Source: Sabellastarte sp. h YS-2021
Lineage: Eukaryota; Annelida; Polychaeta; Sabellida; Sabellidae
Direction: 5' to 3'
DNA: 64,000 nucleotides
Assembly: GCA_964017235.1 (NCBI GenBank)
Contig: OZ024933.1
Location: 60,432,255-60,496,254, forward strand
Shown: one piece after another, positions 23,340 to 35,600 of the stretch
Numbering within the stretch: the first letter of the stretch is position 1
How the letters are laid out: every line of letters begins with the position of its first letter
Program-made: the position numbers and the translations under genes
The notes under the pieces: model-generated
What the model was told of the DNA's origin: nothing
What the model saw: the letters and a program-made list of their open reading frames with translations, nothing else
Database searches by the model: none

Positions 23340-25185
23340 CTGTCTTTAAAAATTACATTTCATGGATCCAGAAGATCCATATAGTGATCCATATAGAAGA
23401 CCCAAATTCAATCATTTCATCCTTTTACCTTTTCAGACATTCTAAAAATTTCATCAAAATCTGTCCATAAGTTTTTTAGTTATCTTTTACACAAACACAT
23501 CTGGCAGCCTGGATCCACATGATCCAGACAGTGATCTAGATTACCCCCCAAAACTAATCACTTGTTCTTTGTCCCATTTAAGACATTTCCTGAAAATTTC
23601 ATAAAAATCCATCCATGACTTTTTGAGCTATTTGTATTTAAAAATTACATTTCTTGGATCCAGAAGATCCAGATAGTGGTCCAGATCACTCGCAAAATTG
23701 AATCATTTCTTCCCTTTACCACTTCTTCCTTTGACCATTTGTAACATGTCCTAAAAATATCAAAGTCCATCCCAAGATTATGTGGCAGCCTGGATCCAGA
23801 TGATCCAGACAGTGATCCAGATCACTCCCAAAATTTAATCACTTTTCCCTTGTACCATTTAGGCCATTTGCTGAAACGATCCATCCATAACTTTTTGCGA
23901 TATCTATCTTTAAAAATTACATTTCATGGATCCAGAAGATCCATATGGTGATCTGGATTACTTCCAAAATTCAATCATTTCATCCTTTTACCTTTTCAGA
24001 CATATCCTGAAAATTTCATCAAAATCCGTCCATAAGTTTTTGATTTATCTTGTACATAAACACATCTGGCAACCTGGATCCAGATGATCCAGATCACTCC
24101 CAAAATCTAATCACTTGTTTTTTGTCCCATTTAGGACATTTCCTGAAAATTTCATCAAAATCCACCCATGACTTTTTGAGCTATTTGTCTTTAAAATTAT
24201 ATTTCATGGATCCAGAAGATCCAGATAGTGGTCCAGGTCACTCGCAAAATTGAATCATTTCTTCCTTTTACCACTTCTTCCTTTTACCATTTCTAACATA
24301 TCCTAAAAATATCATCAAAATTCATCCTAAAATTCTGTTGCAGCCTGGATCCAGATGATCCAGATCACTCCAAAAATGTAATCACTTGTCCCTGGTACCA
24401 TTTAGGTAATTTGTTGAAAATGTCATCACAATCCATCCATAACTTTTTGAGGTATTTGTCTTTAAAAATTACATTTCATGGATCCAGAAGACCCATATAG
24501 TGATCTGGATCACTTCCAAAATCCAGCCATTTCATCCTTTTACCTTTTCAGACATATCCCGAAAATTTCATCAAAATCCATCCATAAGTTTTTCAGCTAC
24601 ATTGTACACAAACACATCTGAAAGCCTGGATCCAGATGATCCAGACAGTGATCCAGATCACTCCCAAAATCTAATCACTTGTTCCTTGCACCATTTAGGT
24701 CATTTGCTGAAAATGTTATCACAATCCATCCATAACTTTTTGAGGTATCTGTCTTTAAAAATTACATTTCATGGATCCACAAGATTCATATAGTGATCCG
24801 GATCACTTCCAAAATTCAATCATTTCATCCTTTTACCTTTTCAGACATATCCTGAAAATTTCATCAAAATCCGTCCATAAGTTTTTGATTTATCTTGTAC
24901 ACAAACACATCTGGCAGCCTGGATCCAGATGATCCAGATCACTCCCAAAATCTAATCACTTGTTCCTTGTCCCATTTAGGACATTTCCTGAAAATTTCAT
25001 CAAAATCCACCAGTGACTTTTTGAGCTATTTGTCTTTAAAAATTATATTTCATGGATCCAGAAGATCCAGATAGTGGTCCAGATCACTCGCAAAATTGAA
25101 CCATTTCTTCCTTTTACCACTTCTTCCTTTTACCATTTGTAACATATCCTAAAAATATCATCAAAACTCATCCTAAAACTTGAGG
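23340..25185 (+). repeat. S5 tandem array, ~150-bp monomers alternating in ~300-bp dimers
   Basis: Two monomer types alternate: one starts CATGGATCCAGAAGATCC, the other GCCTGGATCCAGATGATCC. Both continue with GTGATCCGGATCACTCCCAA and CTGAAAATTTCATCAAAATC. BamHI/Sau3A-type GGATCC/GATC sites are very dense. A short continuation lies at 26350-26870. Confidence 0.88.
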
Positions 25186-25190
25186 AATGC

Positions 25191-26345
25191 TTTTGCTAAC
25201 AAAAGCGAAGCGTCCCTTAAAGTTTAAAATGCTTTGTGGTTTTAATAAGCATGCTGTAAAGCTAAGAATGCACAAAGCTGCACTGTATGCTGTCCCAATA
25301 CCTCTTAATACATTCTGAAGCTATAAAAGCAACGATAAAGGAGATATAAGGCAAAAACTCCAAAGCAGCTATTTATGACCCCAGTTGGCCCATAAGGGAG
25401 GGTCGGGGGATAAAACTGACCAGCTATTTAGACTCTCCACATATGCTTTCCCAATACCTCTTAATACACTCTGAAGGTCTAAAAGCAACAATAAAGGATA
25501 TATATGGGGGTCGGGGGATAAAACTGACTGCCTATTTAGATTCTCGACATATGCTTTCCCAATACCTCTTAATACATTCTGAAGCTATAAAAGCAACGAT
25601 AAAGGAGATATAAGGCAAAAATTCCAAAGCAGCTATTTATGACCCCAGTTCCCAGTTTGGCCGATAAGGGGGGGGGATCGGGGGGTAAAACTGACCGGCT
25701 ATTTAGATTCTCCACATATGCTTTCCCAATACCTCTTAATGCATTCTGAAGCTATAAAAGCAACAATAAAGGAGATACAAGGCAAAAACTCAAAATCAGC
25801 TATTTTATTACCCCAGTTTGACCCATAAGGGGGGCCAGGGGTAAAACTGACCAGCTATTTAGACTCTCCATATATGCTTTCCCAATACCTCGTAATATAT
25901 TCTGAAGCTCTAAATGCAATACTTAAGAAGATAATAGGGGGGGTTGGCCTAAATTTAAGGCTTTCAGATTGGAAGGTGTAAGAAAATCACTCATAAATGA
26001 GACATTTTTCAAGGGATTGCTCCCAAAATCTAATCAGCTCGTGTTTTCGATAGTATGAACAGGTGCGTCAAATTATATTTCCTGAACTGCGATGACGGGG
26101 GGGTGGGGGTGTGTGTGTGTGTGTGTACTTCAAAAAATTGTTTTTGATCATGTGACCTTCATAAAGGTCAAAGGTCAAATTTAAGCATGCAGAAAAATTT
26201 TCCCACGCCTAAGGTATATAACTGCCAAATATGGTTTGAAACCTTCTAATAATAAGGGAGATATTCAAGGGAGACCATAATGCGGCGGCAGCGGTGGCGG
26301 CGAGGAAACTGAGGCAAAAACAAATAAGCGCCCTTTCAGGGATGC
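25191..26345 (+). mobile_element. S6-bearing element inserted in copy A, with terminal hairpins
   Basis: The uninterrupted repeat (for example near 42437) reads CATCCTAAAATTATGTTGCA; here 1.15 kb lies between CCTAAAA and TTATGTTG with no target duplication longer than 2 bp. The 5' end has GCTTTTG-CTAA-CAAAAGC, a perfect 7-bp stem. The 3' end has CCCTTTCAGGG and GATGCTTAA. Inside are five S6 monomers (about 156-167 bp, one shorter) marked CCCAATACCTCTTAATACAT, then CCCCAGTTTGGCCCATAAGG. Insertion between A and T without duplication plus end hairpins suggests a Helitron/Helentron-like non-autonomous element. Confidence 0.6.
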
Positions 26346-26889
26346 TTAATTATGTTGCAGCCTGGATCCAGATGATCCAGACAGTGATCCAGATCACTCC
26401 AAAAATGTAATCACTTGTTCCTTGTACCATTTAGGTCATTTGCTGAAAATGTCATCACAATCCATCCATAACATTTTGAGGTATCTGTCTTTAAAAATTA
26501 CATTTCATGGATCCAGAAGATCCATATAGTTTTGAGTTTTTGAGCTATATTGTACACAAACACATCTGGCAGCCTGGATCCGGATGATCCAGACAGTGAT
26601 CCAGATCACTCCCAAAATCTAATCTCTTGTTCCTCGTCCCATTAAGGACATTTCCTGAAAATTTCATCAAAATGCACCCATAAGTTTTTGAGTTATCTGT
26701 CTTTAAAAATTAAATTTCATGGATCCAGAAGATCCAGACAGTGATCCGGATCACTCCCAAAATTTAATCATATCTTCCTTTTACCATTTTGGACATATCC
26801 CTGAAAATTTTATCAAAATCCATCTGTCAGTTTTTGAGTTATCTTGTTCACAAACAAACAAACAAATAGAGGGCCAAAATTGACCCTCG

Positions 26890-27260
26890 GTCAGGTACTT
26901 TGGCGGTCAGTGGATGACCTTAAATGAAGATCTGTAACCGGTAAGCCTGGATGCTGGTACTCCATCATGTACTCAACCTCCAAAGCCATTTTCAATAGTT
27001 TCCATGCAATGTAGTCAGCATTAAGTGTGAAAATATCTCCAAATTTGCCAAAAATGACCCTTGGTCAGGTACTTTGGCGGTCAGTGGATGACCTCAAATG
27101 AAGATCTGTAACCAGTAAGCCTGGATGGTAGAAGTCCATCATGTACTCAACCTCCAAAGCCATTTTTAATAGTTTCCATGCAATATAGTCAGCATTAAGT
27201 GTGAAAATATCTCCAAAAAGGACCCTCGGTCAGGTACTTTGGCGGTCAGTGGATGACCTT
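26890..27260 (+). repeat. S7 repeat, ~170-bp monomers
   Basis: Two full monomers and part of a third are marked by TCGGTCAGGTACTTTGGCGG and CAACCTCCAAAGCCATTTTC. They lie immediately right of the S5 units in both composite copies. Open frames on the - strand through these units are repeat artefacts. Confidence 0.85.
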
Positions 27261-27613
27261 CAATGAAGAGCTTCAAGGTCAAATTTCTGCATGCTTACAG
27301 AGGACATACATATGTATTATATATACCAGCCATAGGATGATCTGACTTTCTGTATAGGAGAACTGGGCCAAAAAGTGAAAAAATGGCCATAATCTGACCT
27401 TTAAGAGGCCATCAGTGACCTTGAGATTTAAGGTCAAGGTCACAAAACAATAGCCTTCGTGGCATTGCCCATATATACCCACATACCACATTTGAAAGTT
27501 CTAACTAAAATATTTTTTAAGTTATCGCGTCCAAAAGGAAATCTCTGCGGCGGCGGCGGCGGCGTGACCGTACTGAATCCTAAGTATCCCCAACTTTCGT
27601 CCGGGGATACAAT

Positions 27614-29566
27614 AAAAAGCAAATCATGGTTTGACAAAAAGTATCAAACAATATAAAAGTTAAACTATGTCCAAGTAATTGTAATACATTGTGACCAGTT
27701 TTGACCTTTGTATGTAGTTGGGGCAATGAAATTTAATTAATAATTCAACTTCGGGCCCATAATGAGAACATGCAGGAGTGAACACTTGCCAACTGATGTG
27801 TACGGAAATTTAAAGCATATTAAAGAATACCAGTTTTTGATGTAATAAGCAACCAAATGCCATTAACTGTACTGAATACAGCAGTTTATCAGTCCCTTTA
27901 TATTTAAAATCGTTACATATGATGGTTACTGGACAAACAGGCATTCACATGAACTTTTGTAGGATGGGCATGAATTAAATTTCCTATGATTTATGACAAT
28001 ATAAGTGCAAGAGTGTTCTGAATACACTGGGGTGTATGTAGCTTGAAAATTAACAAGTTTATGGACAGTAAATTACAGTAGTTTAGGTGACTACTAACCC
28101 AGGCATTTACCACAAGGACCACCATTTCATGGCTAAGTTGCTGTAAAATATGACTAATTACTAATTCAAAAATATGAAACATTTTTGTGCCATACAAAGA
28201 GTTTATTTAAAAACCATTAAAAATACAAAGCAAAAACCAGCTTTGAGGTTAGTTTATCGAGTATTTTACATGTAAATGCAGTTGTACATAAATGCAGTCA
28301 GAAAGCACCGTGATTGAATAAAAAAAAAAAAAAAAAGAAATAATAGTATAAAGAGTTATTCTTTTTCCAGAGAATTCTTTAATTTACGCTTAATCTCTAC
28401 CTGCATTTGACCTTTTTGAAATCTTGCTCGAGTCTGAGACCCTGCATTGTTGCTTATATATTAAGAGTATATTCCTGCTCTTACAATGAACACAATTACT
28501 AAACACATAGGGGTATCTTCAGATATCTATTGCCTGTAAAGAACAAGAGTTCTAATGCAACTCGAACTACTGATCTTCTGAATACCAGATATACACTATA
28601 GACGGACCTGGCTGCCAAAGATATTGAACCACTGACATACAAGAAAACATTCTCTTCACATGTTTGTCAAGTTTCAATCATCTGTTGTCTCTTTTTTTCA
28701 TTTTTTTTGTTTAACTAGTTGAATGCCTTATGTGCATGTGTTGTTCAGAAATACAGGCATCACATTCAATATATGGAAATACCATTACTTTACTATGGAC
28801 TAGTCATGCATTTTTGTCTTGTGGTGTGATGCTCAGAAAAAATATTGGACAATACACTCTTAAATGAAAAATTTATGCAAGCATGACCATATTGACACAC
28901 AAAACATATGCAATTTAATGGTTAACAGTGTATTGTCAACATTGTCTCATGCAAACTGTTCCACTGCTTGTTCTTGTCTCTCACTGAGGTAATTTTCTTT
29001 TGACATTCACTCTAGTTTTCAGAGTGGTTGAAATTTGAGTTTAATGTCAGTTGAGACTTTAGCCCAGTTTTAGCTGACATATCAGTTACATTTTTGTTGA
29101 CATTCCAGTCAAGTTTCATTAACATTTTAGTCTATTTTTAGTAGAAATTTCAGTTTAGTTTCAATTAATTTCAGTTGACATTTTAATACTCTTCCGGTTC
29201 ATATGTTGGCTTCATTTTACAGGCTAGTTTCTGCAGATATTTTAATTTGATCAGTTTACTGTCTCTTTATGGGGCCTTTAAGCAGTACTTACGCTCTGGT
29301 TCAAGTATAGAGGTCTAATCAGAGGCCAGAATTAGGGTTTCCTTCCAATGCTCAACATCAGAAGCTTCACAAATTAAACTGACTACAAAGAGTCCTGTGT
29401 CAATTTTTCTGGAAAAACCAGGTAATATCTGGCTATTTTACACATCAGAGAGTACTTGTTCAAGAGTAATGGTACAGGAGTACTCAAGTACAATGGTGAG
29501 TACTTATCCCAGTCTCGCTCTTTACTCTTGTTTACTACTACTGATTCTGAATTGTTTCCCTAGTGG
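27614..29566. other. Downstream flank of EXO5, no gene seen
   Basis: It includes a 19-bp A run near 28318-28336. Two 20-30 bp units of the form TTTTAGTTGACATTTCAGT recur around 29020-29180 as short degenerate repeats. No EXO5 poly-A signal is obvious. Confidence 0.45.
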
Positions 29567-29683
29567 TCAATGTTTACGGTTTCTCTGTGCATATTCTTCT
29601 GCTTTTTGCTCTCTCCACGCACAAATGTCGGCATACACACATTTCTGGCATTTCCACGCCTCCTCTATGTCCACCCCACACTC
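29567..29683 (-). CDS. EXO5: EXO5 exon 5, Fe-S cysteine cluster and stop (residues 360-397)
   Basis: The acceptor ATTACAG|GAG joins in phase 0 to exon 4. The exon encodes [12 protein letters not shown] and [12 protein letters not shown], giving the C-x2-C-x5-C set (Cys371, 374, 380) that completes the Fe-S cluster. It then runs through a charged tail to TGA at 29569-29567. It is only 38 codons long and sits beyond a 5.2-kb satellite-bearing element, so automatic annotation could easily miss it. Confidence 0.92.
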   Translation of the reverse strand, partial: ECGVDIEEAWKCQKCVYADICAWREQKAEEYAQRNRKH

Positions 29684-32600
29684 CTGTAATACGAATAGAA
29701 AATATCAGCTAGTTTCAACAGCAGTGTTCAAAGCTTCCACTGGCCTGGTGGTCTACATCTTTGAGGACTCCTTGGCCCAGTTGGCCAGTAAAATAACATG
29801 ATTAACAACAAGTAGAATTCTTCAATTTTAAAGAAATGAAAATAAAAACTTGCAATTTTTGTCCAGATTTCACCTCATGTTGCTAGCTTTTATTATGATC
29901 GCTCTTCATGACAAGCATTCAAAATGTTTCCGCTAACCCAAATGAAACAATATTCTGTACGAGGCTGTCTTACCAATCTTTATGATATGTTGTTTTGATC
30001 CATTTTGGTGTATTTTACGCTGATTGAGTGCATTTTCTATGCCATTAGTATAAATTTTATTAGCTTTTCTGATAGCTTTCTGGTGAAAATTCTTGGATAA
30101 ACCACTGGATGAAGCAACAGAGCAATTTGGTTGGTTAATGTACAAAAATAATAAAGGGAAAATGTTTCGATCGACAAGGCAATTCATTTTGATGATGATA
30201 AAAAATCATGCATTAACCAATGACCTTTGTTACTCTGATTATGAGTTGGAAGGCGAGTCTGATTATGGCTCTTTTAACTCTGAGACAGACATTGAAGATT
30301 TCGCATATGATGATATTACCTAAACATTGCATGTAAAATTATGTTGAAACAAGCATTCTGACGCATGCATTTATCTCCCGCCGTATAAATTAGATGTACT
30401 AAAGATAGTGGAATATAAATTTTCTTGTGAGATGGAGGCACATGTAGAAGTGACAACAAGTTTAATGTTTCATTGCAATATTTTTAAAGACAAAAGGCAT
30501 TTACTCACTTTAGTAGCTATTACTCTGCCATCCAAAGAGCTACAGTTCTGCAACTTCACTATGTGGTAGATCACCCAAAAGTAGGTGAATGACTTATTTA
30601 GAAGAAATTGCCTACCTGTAATACTTTTAGAGATAAAAGACATTTACTCATTTTAGTAGCTATTACTCAGCTATCCAAAGAGCTACAGTTCTGCAACTTC
30701 ACTATGTGGTAGATCACCCAAAAGTGCGTGAATGACTTATTTAGAAGAAATTGCCTACTTGTGATACTTTTAGAGATAAAAGACATTTACTCACTTTAGT
30801 AGCTATTACTCAGTTATATATCAGATCACCCAAAAGTAGATGAATGACTTATTTAGAAGAAATTGCCTACGTGTAATACTTTTAGAGATAAAAGACATTT
30901 ACTCATTTTAGTAGCTATTACTCAGCTATCCAAAGAGCTACAGTTCTGTAACTTCACTATGTGGTAGATCACCCAAAAGTAGGTGAATGACTTATTTAGA
31001 AGAAGTTGCCTATGTGTAACATTTTTAGAGATAAAAGGCAATTACTCATTTTGGTAGCTATTACTCAGCTATCCAAAGAGCTACAGTTCTGCAACTTCAC
31101 TATGTGGTAGATCACCCAAAAGTAGGTGAATGATTTATTTAGAAGAAATTGCCTACCTGTAATACTTTTAGAGATAAAAGACATTTACTCATTTTAGTAG
31201 CTATTACTCAGCTATCCAAAGAGCTACAGTTCTGCAACTTCACTAGGTGGTAGATCACACAAAAGTAGGTGAATGACTTATATAGAAGAAATTGCCTATG
31301 TGTAATATTTTTAGAGATAAAAGACATTTACTCATTTTGGTAGCTATTACTCAGCTATCCAAAGAGCTACAGTTCTGCAACTTCACTATGTTGTAGATCA
31401 CACAAAAGTAGGTGAATGATTTATTTAGAAGAAATTGCCTACCTGTAATACTTTTAGAGATAAAAGACATTTACTCATTTTAGTAGCTATTACTCAGCTA
31501 TCCAAAGAGCTACAGTTCTGCAACTTCACTATGTGGTAGATCACCCAAAAGTAGGTGAATGACTTATTTAGAAGAAATTGCCTACCTGTAATACTTTTAG
31601 AGATAAAAGACATTTACTCATTTTAGTAGCTATTACTCAGTTATCCAAAGAGCTACAGTTCTGCAACTTCACTATGTGGTAGATCACCCAAAAGTAGGTG
31701 AATGACTTATTTAGAAGAAATTGCCTACCTGTAATACTTTTAGAGATAAAAGACAATTACTCATTTTAGTAGCTATTACTCAGCTATCCAAAGAGCTACA
31801 GTTCTGCAACTTCACTATGTGGTAGATCACACAAAAGTAGGTGAATGACTTATTTAGAAGAAATTGCCTATGTGTAATATTTTTAGAGATAAAAGACAAT
31901 TACTCATTTTGGTAGCTATTACTCAGCTATCCAAAGAGCTACAGTTCTGCAACTTCACTATGTTGTAGATCACACAAAAGTAGGTGAATGATTTATTTAG
32001 AAGAAATTGCCTACCTGTAATGCTTTTAGAGATAAAAGATATTTACTCATTTTAGTAGCTATTACTCAGCTATCCAAAGAGCTACAGTTCTGCAACTTCA
32101 CTATGTGGTAGATCACCCAAAAGTAGGTGAATGACTTATTTAGAAGAAATTGCCTACCTGTAATACTTTTAGAGCTAAAAGACATTTACTCATTATTAAT
32201 AGGTATTACTCAGCTATCCAAAGAGCTACAGTTTTGCTACTTCTCTATGTGGTAGATGACCCAAAAGTAGGTGAATGAGTTATTTAGAAGAAATTGCCTA
32301 TCTGTAAAACTTTTAGAGATAAAAGACATTTACTCATTTTAGTAGCTATTACTCACCTATCCAAAGAGCTACAGTTCTGCAACTTCACTATGTGGTAGAT
32401 CACACAAAAGTAGGTGAATGACATATTTAGAAGAAATTGCCTATGTGTAATATTTTTAGAGATAAAAGACATATACTCATTTTGGTAGCTATTACTCAGC
32501 TATCCAAAGAGCTACAGTTCTGCAACTTCACTATGTTGTAGATCACACAAAAGTAGGTGAATGATTTATTTAGAAGAAATTGCCTACCTGTAATACTTTT

Positions 32601-35600
32601 AGAGATAAAAGATATTTACTCATTTTAGTAGCTATTACTCAGCTATCCAAAGAGCTACAGTTCTGCAACTTCACTATGTGGTAGATCACCCAAAAGTAGG
32701 TGAATGACTTATTTAGAAGAAATTGCCTACCAGTAATACTTTTAGAGATAAAAGACATTTACTCATTTTAGTAGCTATTACTCAGTTATCCAAAGAGCTA
32801 CAGTTCTGCAACTTCACTATGTGGTAGATCACCCAAAAGTAGGTGAATGACTTATTTAGAAGAAATTGCCTACCTGTAATACTTTTAGAGATAAAAGACA
32901 TTTACTCATTTTAATAGCTATTACTCAGCTATCCAAAGAGCTACAGTTCTGCAACTTCACTATGTGGTAGATCACACAAAAGTAGGTGAATGACTTATTT
33001 AGAAGAAATTGCCTACCTGTAATACTTTTAGAGCTAAAAGACATTTACTCATTATTAATAGGTATTACTCAGCTATCCAAAGAGCTACAGTTCTGCAACT
33101 TCTCTATGTGGTAGATGACCCAAAAGTAGGTGAATGAGTTATTTAGAAGAAATTGCCTATCTGTAAAACTTTTAGAGATAAAAGACATTTACTCATTTTA
33201 GTAGCTATTACTCACCTATCCAAAGAGCTACAGTTCTGCAGCTTCACTATGTGGTAGATCACACAAAAGTAGGTGAATGACATATTTAGAAGAAATTGCC
33301 TATGTGTAATATTTTTAGAGATAAAAGACATTTAGTCATTTTGGTAGCTATTACTCAGCTATCCAAAGAGTTACAGTTCTGCAACTTCACTATGTTGTAG
33401 ATCACACAAAAGTAGGTGAATGATTTATTTAGAAGAAATTGCCTACCTGTAATACTTTTAGAGATAAAAGATATTTACTCATTTTAGTAGCTATTACTCA
33501 GCTATCCAAAGAGCTACAGTTCTGCAACTTCTCTATGTGGTAGATGACCCAAAAGTAGGTGAATGAGTTATTTAGAAGAAATTGCCTATCTGTAAAACTT
33601 TTAGAGATAAAAGACATTTACTCATTTTAGTAGCTATTACTCACCTATCCAAAGAGCTACAGTTCTGCAACTTCACTATGTGGTAGATCACACAAAAGTG
33701 CGTGAATGACTTATTTAGAAGAAATTGCCTATGTGTAATATTTTTACAGATAAAAGACATCTACTCATTTTGGTAGCTATTACTCAGCTATCCAAAGAGC
33801 TACAGTTCTGCAACTTCACTATGTGGTAGATCACCCAAAAGTAGGTGAATGACTTATTTAGAAGAAATTGCCTACCTATAATACTTTTAGAGATAAAAGA
33901 CATTTACTCATTTTAGTAGCTCTTGCTCAGCTATCTACTCACTTAGCTATTGACCTACATCTGCAAAAGCAACAAAATATAAAGGACACAGGAAAGTAAG
34001 CTTTTGAAAAACTAGATGAATAACAAATGAAAAGATTTGCCTAACTTTGGTACTTGTGAAGGTATTTGACATTTATTTCCATCATAATTTTGTTAGAAAT
34101 AAGAAAATAGCTATTGCTCACTTATGACATGCAATGGAACCCCAAACGATATGCCATCTTATAGTCAAGGAAAAAGTAGCTGAACAAATTATTTTAGGAA
34201 AATCCTGTAACTGCAGTAGTTTTTGAGTTACAATGGATTTACTCAACAGTCACAATTTCAAAGTAGCTATTACTCAGCTATCCAACGACTCGGAACATGT
34301 CTAATGTCTTATGACTTATGCCTTATGAATTGGATGGTGTGCCTTAGAATCCGTTGATACGGAGATTAAGCACGTGGACAACTGATTGATTGATTGATGT
34401 GCAACAGGTTTGCAGCTTTACTATCTGATAGCTCATCAAAAACTAGATGAATAACATATTTGAAAATATTTCCCTAACTTGAATACTTTTGAAGATATTT
34501 GAAATTTACTTACGTTGTTATTTTGCTACAAATAAGAAAATAGCTATTACTCACTTATGGCATGCAACAGAACCCCAAACTATATGCCATCTTATAGTTT
34601 AGGAAAAAGTAGCTGAATAACATATTTTAGGAAAAGACTCTAACTGCAATAGTTCTGGAGTTACAATGGATTTACTCAACAGTCACAATTTCAAAGTAGC
34701 TATTACTCAGCTATCCAATGTGCAACAGGTCTGAAACTTTACTATGTGATAGCTTATCAAAAACTAGATGAATAACATATTTGAAAAGAATTCCCTAACT
34801 TTAATACTTTTGAAGATATTTGACATTTACTGATGTCATTATTTTGCTACAAATAAGAAAAAAGCTATTACTCACTTATGGCATGCAATAGAACCCCAAA
34901 CTATATGCCATCTTATAGTTAAGGACAAAGTAGCTGAACAACATATTTTAGGAAAATACTCTAACTGCACTAGTTTTGGAGTTAGAATGGATTTACTCAA
35001 CTGTAGAATTTCAAAGTAGCTATTACTCAGCTATCCAATGTGCAACAGATCTGAAACTTTACTATGTCACAGCTTATCAAAAAGTAGATGAACAACATAT
35101 TTGAAAAGAATTCCCTAACTTTAATACTTTTGAAGATATTTGACATTTACTGATGTCATTATTTTGCTACAAATAAGAAAATAGCTATTACTCACTTATG
35201 GCATGCAATGGGACCCCAAACTATGTACCATCTTATAGCTAAGGACAAAGTAGCTGAACAACATATTTGAAGAAAAAGTTGTAACAGACATACTGCAATA
35301 GTTTTGGAGTTATGAGCCCTTTACTCCAAGTAGCTGAGATTGCTATTACTCACTTATCTTTAGGCTAAAGTCCATAAAACCAAAAAAATTTTCGAGGGCG
35401 TGAAAATTCATTGGGACAATTAATTTACTAAAAATCTGTAGCTGTAGTAGTTTTGGAGAAATCTGCGTGACTAACTAACGCACGCACGCACACACGCACG
35501 CACGTACAGACCCCCGCACACACAGGCATCATTTCATAATCTCCCTCCCGGGCTAAAGCCCGGCGGGAGATAAAAAGGCATTTTCAATTGTTTCACACCT

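Larger units (their letters stand above)
23183..27613 (+). mobile_element. Large composite satellite-bearing element, copy A
   Basis: Its left and right ends match those of 40209-43779. Left: AACTAGAGATTGCGTCT then GTATCCCCGGAC. Right: CTAAGTATCCCC then CTTTCGTCCGGGGATACAAT. GTATCCCCGGAC (23209-23220) and GTCCGGGGATAC (27599-27610) are exact 12-bp inverted repeats. The interior holds S5 units, S7 units and a (CGG)n run near 27546-27563. An S6-bearing element interrupts it at 25191-26345. No transposase frame was seen, so it is non-autonomous. Confidence 0.75.
30370..35574. mobile_element. 5.2-kb satellite-bearing element in EXO5 intron 4, 14-bp perfect terminal inverted repeat
   Basis: TTTATCTCCCGCCG (30370-30383) and CGGCGGGAGATAAA (35561-35574) are exact reverse complements. 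The right end is also a strong hairpin, ATCTCCCTCCCGGGCT-AA-AGCCCGGCGGGAGAT in two arms (35539-35571). The interior is a regular S2 array (about 30480-33950), then diverged S2-like units of a longer period (33950-35350), then a (ACGC)n-rich stretch at 35480-35520. No coding frame is present. A smaller relative with ATCTCCCGC/GCGGGAGAT ends is at 60397-61736. Confidence 0.75.

Noticed and set aside
27459-27656. Open frame with a poly-Gly run
   Set aside because: It is produced by the (CGG)n stretch at the right end of the composite element; the sister copy at 43628 shows the same.
29397-29801. 134-codon + strand open frame
   Set aside because: It lies antisense to EXO5 exon 5. The - strand reading has the Cys cluster, splice acceptor and stop; the + frame has no domain.
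30480-33950. Regular 143-bp array considered as a CRISPR-like array
   Set aside because: There are no short repeats with variable spacers; the whole monomer is conserved and the genome is animal. It is a satellite.
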